From the NCBI GenBank assembly GCA_039029315.1, contig JBCCGK010000066.1:1-64000 (forward strand): a stretch of DNA of 64,000 bases. Reading direction: 5' to 3'. Origin of the DNA: JBCCCJ01 sp039029315 (GTDB taxonomy: Bacteria > Bacteroidota > Bacteroidia > J057). Of the stretch, positions 1-7,103 are shown piece by piece; position 1 is the first letter of the stretch; the number at the start of each line of letters is the position of its first letter. Both the position numbers and the translations under genes were made by a program. The notes beneath the pieces are model-generated. The model was not told where the DNA came from. It saw only the letters and a program-made list of their open reading frames with translations, and ran no database searches.

Positions 1-56
1 ACGGTTTCCAGAGCATATGGGAGGATTTTTCTCCTATAAAAATGGACAAAGTCAAA

Positions 57-225
57 CTAAGAAACTGTTTTGAAATTTGTGCTGAGAATTTTTATGATGT
101 ATTTTTTTCTCAAACAAGGCTCTTTTTTGTTCTCATAGTGGGGCTATGAGAACAAAAAAAGCTGTAGGATGAGGAAAAAAGACGCATACAAAAAATAAGT
201 GACAGATTTTCAAACAGTCTCTAAG
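57..225 (-). repeat. TIR-bounded small element, copy 1 (MITE-like)
   Basis: A 169-bp element with imperfect terminal inverted repeats (CTTAGAGACTGTTT read leftward from 225; CTAAGAAACTGTTTT at 57). Read on the minus strand, it aligns along most of its length with the ends and core of 6714-7042. It holds a 16-bp perfect hairpin in its centre. It ends 4 bp from the stop codon of the lipoprotein gene at 230-979, so it lies at a gene 3' end. It has no coding capacity. MITE-like is an inference from its structure and its repetition. Confidence 0.7.
123..159. terminator. Bidirectional terminator-like hairpin inside repeat copy 1
   Basis: A perfect 16-bp stem (TTTTTTGTTCTCATAG at 123-138, complement at 144-159) encloses a 5-base loop. 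The A/T runs at the outer ends make a Rho-independent terminator on both strands. It probably ends transcription of the lipoprotein gene read leftward from 979. The equivalent hairpin in the copy at 6714-7042 carries a compensating base pair. Confidence 0.6.
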
Positions 226-229
226 CTTG

Positions 230-979
230 TTAATAAGTCGAAAATTCTTTTTCAGCAAAAAGATTAACCCAATTATCTTCGCTGACCCCCATTAAGGTAA
301 ATGTATAGGTTTTGCCCGGTTCTAGCGTTGGAACAGGTGTAGGATAAGTAATATTGAATACTACATTGCTCAAATCATAAAAAGTAAACTCTTTCTCGAA
401 GGTATATGTCCCAGAAATCAAATTATTGTCCAAATCTGAAATCACTTGAAAGTAGATAACATTTTCCTTGATGATTCCGTCTTCCCAGCTAAATGAAGGA
501 CTAATATCCATTTCATTAATTTGCACAACTCCTGAATTTATTTCGGTTGGCTTACTATATGTTTTCAGTCTTATGGGCGTACAAACGTGAATTTTCCCGG
601 GAGTTTTGTAGGTCACAACCCCCATTCTCTCTCCTGAAAATGCTTTGTTGTTGAACTTCCATAAATAACCATTAAAAACTGGTTCACTATCTAAGTCCTT
701 TTGAATGTATGTTGAGAAGTTTGCCGAATCTGCCAAAGACTCTGCCTCAAAATATCTGAAGTCTGTTGCGCCATTAATCGGATAGAAAAAAATATCTGTT
801 GGCTCATCTGCAGACCCAAGAAAGCCATCCTTAGTCCCAGCAGCACAGGCAACTAAGTCTGCCAACTCTAGCGAATTATTTAATTCAATATAATCTGCAA
901 GTATTCTTTCTTCGAGATTGATATCCTCCTCACAAGAAAGTAGGACTAGCATGATCGTCAATACAACTATTTTTTTCAT
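230..979 (-). CDS. Hypothetical lipoprotein, fibronectin-like
   Basis: This 249-residue protein is predicted to be exported. The N-terminus is MKK, a hydrophobic stretch and the lipobox LLSC, with the lipid-carrying Cys at residue 16 followed by acidic residues (EED). The C-terminal part has the alternating beta-strand look of fibronectin/Ig-fold domains, with phrases such as GKTYTFTLMGVSEDNW. I recognise no specific family and no catalytic motif. The gene is isolated: the promoter side faces the divergent lipoprotein gene at 1355 and the 3' side abuts repeat copy 1. A role in the cell envelope is all that can be inferred. Confidence 0.7.
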   Translation of the reverse strand: MKKIVVLTIMLVLLSCEEDINLEERILADYIELNNSLELADLVACAAGTKDGFLGSADEPTDIFFYPINGATDFRYFEAESLADSANFSTYIQKDLDSEPVFNGYLWKFNNKAFSGERMGVVTYKTPGKIHVCTPIRLKTYSKPTEINSGVVQINEMDISPSFSWEDGIIKENVIYFQVISDLDNNLISGTYTFEKEFTFYDLSNVVFNITYPTPVPTLEPGKTYTFTLMGVSEDNWVNLFAEKEFSTY

Positions 980-1354
980 ATAATGGAAACGGCTAACCTC
1001 AATGAAAGGGATCTTTGGATAATGGACAGTGTGAAGATAAAACTAAGAAAAATAAACAGTAGTGGTACAAATGTAAGGCTGAAAAATAATGCTGCTAAAA
1101 ACTGGCCTTGATTTGAGCATTACATTTAGTGCACTACCAAATAAACATTTCTGACAGGTAATTAGCCTTATTTTGTTAATCGAATCTAACGAGCAAGATG
1201 TCCTTTCATGATTAGTCTTTTTGCGATTCTATACAGAGCTGATTTTCAGACACAAACAATTGTCTTACTAGTCAGATGAAATTGATTTTCTCAACAAATG
1301 TAAATGTAACTGATACACAATCTACTTTTCTTTGCCTTCAAAACAGTAAAGAAA
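980..1354. other. Intergenic region between divergent lipoprotein genes
   Basis: This is 375 bp of AT-rich DNA between two divergent genes. It must hold the promoters of both. I see no convincing -33/-7 pair, no conserved inverted repeat and no RNA gene. The short open frame at 1276-1491 runs into the downstream lipoprotein gene in another frame and looks non-coding. Confidence 0.4.
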
Positions 1355-1930
1355 ATGAAATACTTAGTGTTAACATCATTAGTTATATTCTCTTTTTGCT
1401 CCTGTGGGCAACATACTCCCCATGGATCGCAATCCAATCCATCTCAGATCAATCCTGGGCCTCCGGCAACTTTCCCCACAGTGGGTTTTGAACAAAGCCA
1501 TGAAGTCATGATCCCATTTTCAATTGATAAAGTCTGGCCACTCCTGGAGCCTAATGGTCGTCATCTGATCTACGATTGGTGGAATCCTACTGTCCTTCGT
1601 GAAGGAAAAGAGGAGAGTCTAATAGGACAAGTTACTGTTACAGAATACCATTCACACGAAATCTTTTTAATCGTTACTAAGCATAATCCCGAGCAAATGT
1701 ATCTGCAATATCTTGTATTGTGGGACGATTTCGAATTGCAAAGAATAGACATCACCTGTAAAGAAGGAGCAACAAAGAATTCGACGATCGTTGTTTGGAC
1801 AGAGCGCAACGCTGGCATTCATGAGAATGGGGTATCGATGGTGTCAGAGTTTGTTCAAGGCGGGCATCTTGTAGATGTAGTTGAACGATACTCTAAACAA
1901 ATTGAAGAGTATCTAAAAGATAAAAAGTAA
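1355..1930 (+). CDS. Lipoprotein with SRPBCC-like domain
   Basis: This 191-residue protein begins with a lipoprotein signal peptide ending in FCSC (Cys around residue 17), followed by a Gly/Pro/Ser/Asn-rich tether to about residue 45. The remainder starts with a phrase of the SEHEV-IPF-DKVWPLL kind, typical of SRPBCC (polyketide cyclase/START-like) helix-grip domains. It ends with a long amphipathic helix (HLVDVVERYSKQIEEYLK), also typical of that fold. Such domains bind hydrophobic ligands; the ligand here is unknown. The TAA stop codon forms the edge of the repeat at 1927-2157. Confidence 0.6.
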   Translation: MKYLVLTSLVIFSFCSCGQHTPHGSQSNPSQINPGPPATFPTVGFEQSHEVMIPFSIDKVWPLLEPNGRHLIYDWWNPTVLREGKEESLIGQVTVTEYHSHEIFLIVTKHNPEQMYLQYLVLWDDFELQRIDITCKEGATKNSTIVVWTERNAGIHENGVSMVSEFVQGGHLVDVVERYSKQIEEYLKDKK

Positions 1931-2157
1931 GAGACGTTTACTACTTTGTCACTGTAGGTCTTTTCATAGACAATGAGTGGGTTGGGGTGCATCCCGATAC
2001 ATCGGGACGAGGAGGACGGCAGGTGCTGGTGGCTTTGGTTGGTTGTGTTGAGCGAAGCGAAATCCCGAGAGTCAGGACTTGAGTGTTTGCTACTTGTTGC
2101 TTGACCAAAAAGTAGAACAGCAGATAAAAAAGAGTCAAAATTTAAACAGTTTCTGAG
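1927..2157. repeat. TIR-bounded small element, copy 3 (divergent interior)
   Basis: The left end (TAAGAGAC-GTTT then TTTGTCACT) and right end (AAACAGTTTCTGAG) match the two ends of the element at 57-225. The interior is different and contains a perfect 7-bp hairpin TCCCGAT-AC-ATCGGGA at 1992-2007. The first TAA of the element is the stop codon of the upstream lipoprotein gene. The interior resembles Bacteroidota intergenic filler with purine-rich blocks and no open frame. Element status is inferred from the shared ends only. Confidence 0.5.
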
Positions 2158-2198
2158 TTCTGCTACCATTGTCTACATGCCCCTAACTCACATAAAAC

Positions 2199-2966
2199 AT
2201 GATGAATCGTAGAATAGCCATCATTACCGGAGTAAGTCGCCTTGAAGGAATCGGTCGCGCAATTTGTCATGAACTGGCAAATCAGGGTTGCGATATCTTC
2301 TTCACTTACTGGACTGAATATGACCGTCAAATGCCTTGGGAGACCCATGAGTTAGAACCCAAACAAATACAAAGTGAATTACAAAATCTAGGAATAAGAT
2401 GTGCGTGCTTGGAACTAAATCTCCAAAAGGTAGAATCAATTCAATTCCTTTTTGATGAAGTTGAGAACCAATTAGGGAATCCTTCAATATTAATCAATAA
2501 CGCTACCTTCAGTACTGAATCATCCATTAGTTCCATAACTGCTCAGGTATTGGATAGCCATTATGAAGTAAATTTGCGCGCGACAACTTTGTTAATAAGT
2601 GAATTTGTCAAGCGCTTCAAGTTCGAGGCTAATGGGCGAATTGTTAATTTGACTTCAGGCCAATCCTTGGGCAAAATGCCGAATGAACTAGCATATGCCA
2701 TAACAAAAGCAGCCATTGAAAATCTGACTTACACTATATCCAGTGAAATTGCCTTAAAAGGAATAACCATTAATGCCGTGAATCCCGGTCCAAATGATAC
2801 TGGTTGGATGGATGACAAGTTGAAAAGCGAATTATTGCCAAGATTTCCAATGAAGAGATTGGGAAATCCATCAGATACAGCTAAAATAATTGGATTTTTG
2901 GTTAGTCAGGAAGCAGAATGGATTACTGGCCAAATAATTCATTCAGAAGGAGGATTTATGAGGTAG
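2199..2966 (+). CDS. Short-chain dehydrogenase/reductase (SDR)
   Basis: This 255-residue protein is a classical SDR oxidoreductase of cytoplasmic type. The NAD(P)-binding motif is TG-x5-GIG at residues 10-19, NNA is at 100-102, the catalytic Ser is in the LTSGQS segment (S153), and Y166-x3-K170 is the active pair. The C-terminal segment ends with GG-FMR, like FabG-type reductases. Length and motifs are complete, so it should be active. The substrate cannot be told: FabG-like ketoacyl reduction is one possibility, but the gene is not in a fatty-acid cluster. Two adjacent ATGs (2199, 2202) can serve as start. Confidence 0.85.
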   Translation: MMNRRIAIITGVSRLEGIGRAICHELANQGCDIFFTYWTEYDRQMPWETHELEPKQIQSELQNLGIRCACLELNLQKVESIQFLFDEVENQLGNPSILINNATFSTESSISSITAQVLDSHYEVNLRATTLLISEFVKRFKFEANGRIVNLTSGQSLGKMPNELAYAITKAAIENLTYTISSEIALKGITINAVNPGPNDTGWMDDKLKSELLPRFPMKRLGNPSDTAKIIGFLVSQEAEWITGQIIHSEGGFMR

Positions 2967-2982
2967 AAGAGTTTGACTGAGG

Positions 2983-3285
2983 CTTAGAGACTGTTTTCAG
3001 TGGTGTTTATGGAAATGGTTATAGATCATTTTTTGACCCTTCAAGGCACAAAATCTATAATTCTGCCCCCCATAGGCTAATGCTATGAGAGGTTGAGTAG
3101 CCGGACCTTAGTGGCAAAGTATCAATAGACTTCCTATTTTAGTAATACGAGAAAAATAAGCTTTCGAGTTTTGGGTAGAGATTTTGTACCAGACCAAGGA
3201 AGAAAAACCGAATGTGCTGGGGCACATGAGGTTTTTTCTGACGCAGGACAGGTGCAAAAGATCAAGCAAAACGAAACCTTATTTT
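2983..3285. repeat. Partial TIR element and hairpin downstream of the SDR gene
   Basis: The segment begins with CTTAGAGACTGTTTT, the same terminal sequence as copies at 225 and 6715, 17 bp after the SDR stop codon. A terminator-like hairpin lies at 3202-3238: GAAAAACC pairs with GGTTTTTTC, with an inner TGTGC/GCACA stem. I cannot find the second terminal repeat, so the right boundary given is approximate. No gene is visible in the 323 bp between the SDR and hydrolase genes. Confidence 0.45.
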
Positions 3286-3289
3286 TTGA

Positions 3290-4090
3290 GTGTTACTTAA
3301 CTGGAAATTGTTGAGACAAATGCTACACAAAGAACCCAAAGGCAATAAAAAAGAAGACATCATTCTATTTGTTCATGGAGCTTGGCACGGGGCTTGGTGT
3401 TGGGACAAACACTTCATGGACTTTTTTTCCAATAATGGGTATGCATGTTACGCCCTGAATCTTAGCAAACATGATAAGCCTGGAAAAATCAAAGGGATAA
3501 ACAGACTTGGATTACAAGATTATGTGTCAGACTTAGAAACAGCAGTCCGATCCCTTCCTCAAAAGCCAATCATTATCGCTCATTCAATGGGAGGAATAAT
3601 TCTCCAAAAGTATTTGGAGAGAAATGATTGTAAGAAAGGGGTATTGCTAGCTTCTGTTCCGCCCTATGGAGTAATAAAAACAACATTAAAGTTCTTATTT
3701 AGGACTTCTTATTCATGGCTTTATTTATTGACGTTAAACTTATATGGATTAGTTAATTCTCCGAAAAAGTCGAAATGGGCATTTTTCTCTAAAAATCTTG
3801 AGGATAATCTGGTTAAAGATTACACAGAAAAAATGTGTAGTGAATCCTACAAAGCATTTTTGAACATGCTCATTCCTAATGTCAAAATCAATTATCATTT
3901 GAAGATTCCTCTTTTGGTTTTAGGAGCAGAAAATGATCAAATTTTTTCGGTAAAGGATATTCAGAATACAGCCAGGAAATACAATACGGAATCCATAATA
4001 TTTGAAAATATGGCCCATGATATGATGCTGGAGGCAAATCACAATGAGGTATCAAATAAGATTTTAGAGTGGTTAGACTCTAGACAATAG
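3290..4090 (+). CDS. Alpha/beta hydrolase
   Basis: This is a 266-residue soluble alpha/beta-hydrolase-fold enzyme. FVHGAWHGAWCW is the oxyanion-hole HG loop, AHSMGG carries the nucleophile Ser (residue 99 counted from the GTG), the acid is the Asp in GAENDQIF, and the base is the His in NMAHDMM. The fold family includes esterases, lipases and plant-type methylesterase/salicylate-binding proteins, whose HGAWHGAWCW loop this closely resembles. The track start is GTG at 3290; an ATG at 3320 gives a shorter and equally good N-terminus. The substrate is unknown. The next gene also encodes an alpha/beta hydrolase, but the two are not closely spaced. Confidence 0.8.
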   Translation: MLLNWKLLRQMLHKEPKGNKKEDIILFVHGAWHGAWCWDKHFMDFFSNNGYACYALNLSKHDKPGKIKGINRLGLQDYVSDLETAVRSLPQKPIIIAHSMGGIILQKYLERNDCKKGVLLASVPPYGVIKTTLKFLFRTSYSWLYLLTLNLYGLVNSPKKSKWAFFSKNLEDNLVKDYTEKMCSESYKAFLNMLIPNVKINYHLKIPLLVLGAENDQIFSVKDIQNTARKYNTESIIFENMAHDMMLEANHNEVSNKILEWLDSRQ

Positions 4091-4221
4091 AATAAGTCCC
4101 ACTAGTTGTCTACAGACTATACTTACTTTGTTGAACACTCGTACAAAAAGCGTATCACAAAAGATAACATGGATGAAAACGCATGTCATCCAGACCGCTG
4201 GCATTACCCTAAAAAAGACAA

Positions 4222-5196
4222 GTGAAACAGAAATCAAAAATTCTCATTGGAAGCATAGCTGTCTTGGCAGCATTGATAGCAGGATATGTTTATCTAGACA
4301 GCATATTATTTGATGGCGTAAAGCCCAGATCTATCAATGATGATGGGTTTCAGGCAAGCTTCTTTGCAAAAGGAGACATAGAAAACCAAGCTGCAATTGT
4401 TCTGATTGGCGGTGGAAATTGGGGTGATTATTGGGGACAGGAATTTGCAAAAGCGAACTATGTAGGTCTGTCATTGCCTTATACCCGTCAGGAAGGACTT
4501 CCAGAATTGCCTGAAGACATTCCCCTGGAATATTTTCAAAAAGCCATGGACTGGTTGAAGCAGCAGCCCGAAGTGAATCCCGATAAGATCGTTGTGATGG
4601 GAGCATCAAGAAATGCTGAACTTGCCTTGCTTCTTGCTTCCTATTATCCAGAAACAGTTCATGGCGTTATTGCATACAGCCCATCCTCTGTCAGTTGGTC
4701 AAATACGGTTTTTCCATTTAATTCAGATGAAGTCAAGCCAAGCTGGACTATTGACAATCAAGCTGTTCCATTTATACCAATGCAAAAAATCAAAGGTCCT
4801 CGCTCCTCTACAGTTGAAACACTTCCCTATTGGCAAAAAGGCTTATCAGATAGTAGTGCTGTAAGGGAGGCTTCCATACAGGTGGAACATATTCATGGGC
4901 CTATCCTACTCTTCTCCGGACTTGAGGATGAAGTATGGCCGTCTGCCATGATGAGCGATATGATAGAGACTAGAATAAAAAATAATCCTTTCGAGTTTGA
5001 AATCGAAAACATTCAATATGAACATGCTGGTCATTTAATATCAGGCAACCCTAACAATCCTTCCTCCATGAGACAAGGAAACATGATGATCGATGGAAAT
5101 AGCTATGATTTTAATTTTGGTGGCACGGAAGAAGGAGATATGGCAGCACAAAAGGATGCCTCAAGGCGCATCTTTCAGTTCTTATCAAAATTATAA
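4222..5196 (+). CDS. Acyl-CoA thioesterase/BAAT-type hydrolase, membrane-anchored
   Basis: The protein has 324 residues, with an N-terminal signal anchor (basic residues then a hydrophobic stretch, about residues 6-25) and a C-terminal domain of the acyl-CoA thioester hydrolase/BAAT family. The family phrase GLPELPEDIPLEYF-KAMDWL is clear at residues 92-112. The triad would be S129 (in GASRNAE), the Asp in GLEDEVWPS and the His in EHAGHL. The usual GxSKGAE elbow has R-N in place of K-G. The predicted GTG start is chosen because it alone gives the membrane anchor. It could hydrolyse thioesters or act as a general exported esterase. Confidence 0.7.
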   Translation: MKQKSKILIGSIAVLAALIAGYVYLDSILFDGVKPRSINDDGFQASFFAKGDIENQAAIVLIGGGNWGDYWGQEFAKANYVGLSLPYTRQEGLPELPEDIPLEYFQKAMDWLKQQPEVNPDKIVVMGASRNAELALLLASYYPETVHGVIAYSPSSVSWSNTVFPFNSDEVKPSWTIDNQAVPFIPMQKIKGPRSSTVETLPYWQKGLSDSSAVREASIQVEHIHGPILLFSGLEDEVWPSAMMSDMIETRIKNNPFEFEIENIQYEHAGHLISGNPNNPSSMRQGNMMIDGNSYDFNFGGTEEGDMAAQKDASRRIFQFLSKL

Positions 5197-5235
5197 GATG
5201 GATGAACAGCAGCATAAAATGTACAAACTTTGCCC

Positions 5236-6495
5236 TTATTCTGCCCCAAAAACCTTCTCTTTCAGCCTAAAAAGGCGATCCAATTCCTGATCGGTCTCCT
5301 GACCCAAAATTCGCTTTGCAGCATATTCTCCGATGGCAGGTCCATGCTTGAAGCCGTGGCCTGATCCGCCCCCCACAATGAAGGTATTCTCTGAAGAAGG
5401 AAGCTGATCCACAACAAAATTGTGGTCAATAGAATTGGTGACCTGGCAAACCCGGCTTTCTGTGATGGGCTGGTCCTCAAGTGCAGGAAATCGCTGTTTG
5501 ACAAAGTCATGGGCCCGCTTGGCTTGATAGGGATTCACCAAGCGTTCGTCTATATCGGGATCAAATGAATTGTAATCAGGATAAGGGGCTACTTTCAGGC
5601 CCCTTCCTTCGATATTGGGAAAGCCGTAGTATCCACTTCCTGTCACACTCCATTCTGGCAAATTGGGATATGAAAAGCGATCATCACCTGCAGGTGTTCC
5701 CACAAAGAGCACATCCCGTCTTTCTACTTGAAGTCTTGGCAATAGAAGATCAGGAAACATCTTGCACAACCAGGGACCGCAGGCAAATACATAGGTCTGT
5801 GCTCTTAACGTTTTCTCTCCCCTCAGCTCGATTCCTTCTACTTTGCCCTTGCTGAGGATGGGCATGCCTTGAGCAATTCGCAGTCGCCCGCCATTTTTTT
5901 CAAACTGTCTGGCTATGGTTTGGATTCCTTTCCTGGCCATTAAGGTACTTCCCGAGGGGCCACCATCATTATACATGGCAGATGTGATATCATCTGAATA
6001 AATCTGGGGCCAACGGTATCTAATTTCGTCTTGATCCAGAAGCTCGGTATTGTTGATGCCTTGTGATTGATGCTGGGCTTGTCGATTCAAGACGTCCTGT
6101 CGATAGGTCTCCTGTTGAGACATGGATAGGCGTCCTGTAGAATAAACCAGCTTTTCACCAGATTCCTCTTCCATTTTTTTCCACCACGCATACGCACGAA
6201 TTGCACTCTGAACATATATCCCCTGATCATTGTCTGCCTGAATCAGTCTCGTTTCCCCTCCTGAGCTTGCCCTTGAATTTCCTGGGCCATAAGCATCCAG
6301 CAAGGTGACAGTCGCTCCCATTTGTTGAAGGTGATAAGCGGTCCAAACCCCGAAGGTTCCTGCACCGATTACAATGACCTCAGATGACGTACCGGGAGCA
6401 CTCTTTCGCCCTGACAAAGGAGTAGCAAGGCTGCCGACCAAAGGAGTCGCTGCGACTCCCATGCCTGATAACTGCAAAAATTTTCTTCTTTTCAT
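5236..6495 (-). CDS. Tat-exported FAD-dependent oxidoreductase, sarcosine-oxidase-like
   Basis: This 419-residue DAO-family flavoenzyme carries an N-terminal twin-arginine signal (MKRRKFLQLSG). The Rossmann FAD motif GAGTFG is at residues 44-49, followed by the family phrase SRASSGGETRLI that lines the flavin. The C-terminal block (RVCQVTNS-D-NFVVD, then GSGHGFKHGPAIGE) is that of monomeric sarcosine oxidase and N-methyl-amino-acid oxidases. The Cys in RVCQ aligns with the Cys that holds FAD covalently in that family. It probably oxidises a secondary amine or amino acid in the periplasm with release of H2O2. It is monocistronic and convergent with the hydrolase gene. Confidence 0.8.
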   Translation of the reverse strand: MKRRKFLQLSGMGVAATPLVGSLATPLSGRKSAPGTSSEVIVIGAGTFGVWTAYHLQQMGATVTLLDAYGPGNSRASSGGETRLIQADNDQGIYVQSAIRAYAWWKKMEEESGEKLVYSTGRLSMSQQETYRQDVLNRQAQHQSQGINNTELLDQDEIRYRWPQIYSDDITSAMYNDGGPSGSTLMARKGIQTIARQFEKNGGRLRIAQGMPILSKGKVEGIELRGEKTLRAQTYVFACGPWLCKMFPDLLLPRLQVERRDVLFVGTPAGDDRFSYPNLPEWSVTGSGYYGFPNIEGRGLKVAPYPDYNSFDPDIDERLVNPYQAKRAHDFVKQRFPALEDQPITESRVCQVTNSIDHNFVVDQLPSSENTFIVGGGSGHGFKHGPAIGEYAAKRILGQETDQELDRLFRLKEKVFGAE

Positions 6496-6713
6496 GTCAA
6501 ATTATTTGGCACATATTAGTACATTGTAACCGAAGTTTTTTGATGTATTGTTGAACCCCTTCGCACTGGCCCGTCCCCTTACAAATGGGACTTCGCACAA
6601 GGCCTTTTCTGCTGAAAAGCAGGAAGATTATCGCCTGTCCCACCTCTTGAGGGGGGAAGTAAAGGCGAAAAGGGGGGTTCATGAACAACCATAAGAAACT
6701 TATGTTCCACTGT
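6496..6713. other. Promoter side of the DAO gene with decayed repeat sequence
   Basis: These 218 bp hold stretches such as CCACCTCTTGAGGGGGG and AAAGGCGAAAAGGGGGG, which look like decayed intergenic repeat DNA. The promoter of the leftward DAO-family gene must be here. I see no open frame with coding character. Confidence 0.35.
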
Positions 6714-7042
6714 ATTAGAGACTGTTTGGAAATCTATTACTTATTTTTTGTATGTGTAAGTAAGGAGACAAATTTATATTTGACACTCATCTTCCACCCT
6801 CTCGCTCTCCCGCCAGCGGGAGACATCAACCCACAAGGCCAGAAATCAACGATTTTCCCCTTTGAAGGGGGTTGGGGGAGGAACTCGATCCTACAATTTG
6901 ATTGTGTCCCCCTACTTATTTTTTCCTCATTCTGCGGCTTTTTTTGTTCCCATAGCACCACTATGGAAACAAAAAAGGGCCTTGGCTGAGAAAAAAATAC
7001 ACCATGAACATTCTCAGCATAGATTCAAAAACAGTCTCTTAG
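6714..7042 (+). repeat. TIR-bounded small element, copy 2, carrying an insertion
   Basis: The ends are TTAGAGACTGTTTGG at 6715 and AAACAGTCTCTTAG ending at 7042. Both flanks match the minus strand of 57-225, including TTACTTATTTTTTGTATG near the left end and the core around the hairpin. About 160 bp of extra sequence (roughly 6760-6920) splits the copy and holds a perfect hairpin CTCCCGC-CA-GCGGGAG at 6807-6822. The core hairpin (about 6931-6974) pairs TTTTTTGTT-CCATAG with CTATGG-AACAAAAAA. It lies 61 bp beyond the 3' end of the beta-helix gene. Confidence 0.7.
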
Positions 7043-7103
7043 AAACCCCAGCACAGTTGAGTTTCTTCTTCAAGCAAATGAAAGGATAGAGAAATCGTCT
7101 AAC

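Noticed and set aside
1276..1491. Open frame of 71 codons before and overlapping the SRPBCC lipoprotein gene
   Set aside because: It overlaps the start and signal peptide of the better-supported gene in another frame and has no family features.
6681..7089. Several open frames on both strands
   Set aside because: They lie within the repeat element and its insertion. Low complexity and lack of start signals argue against coding.
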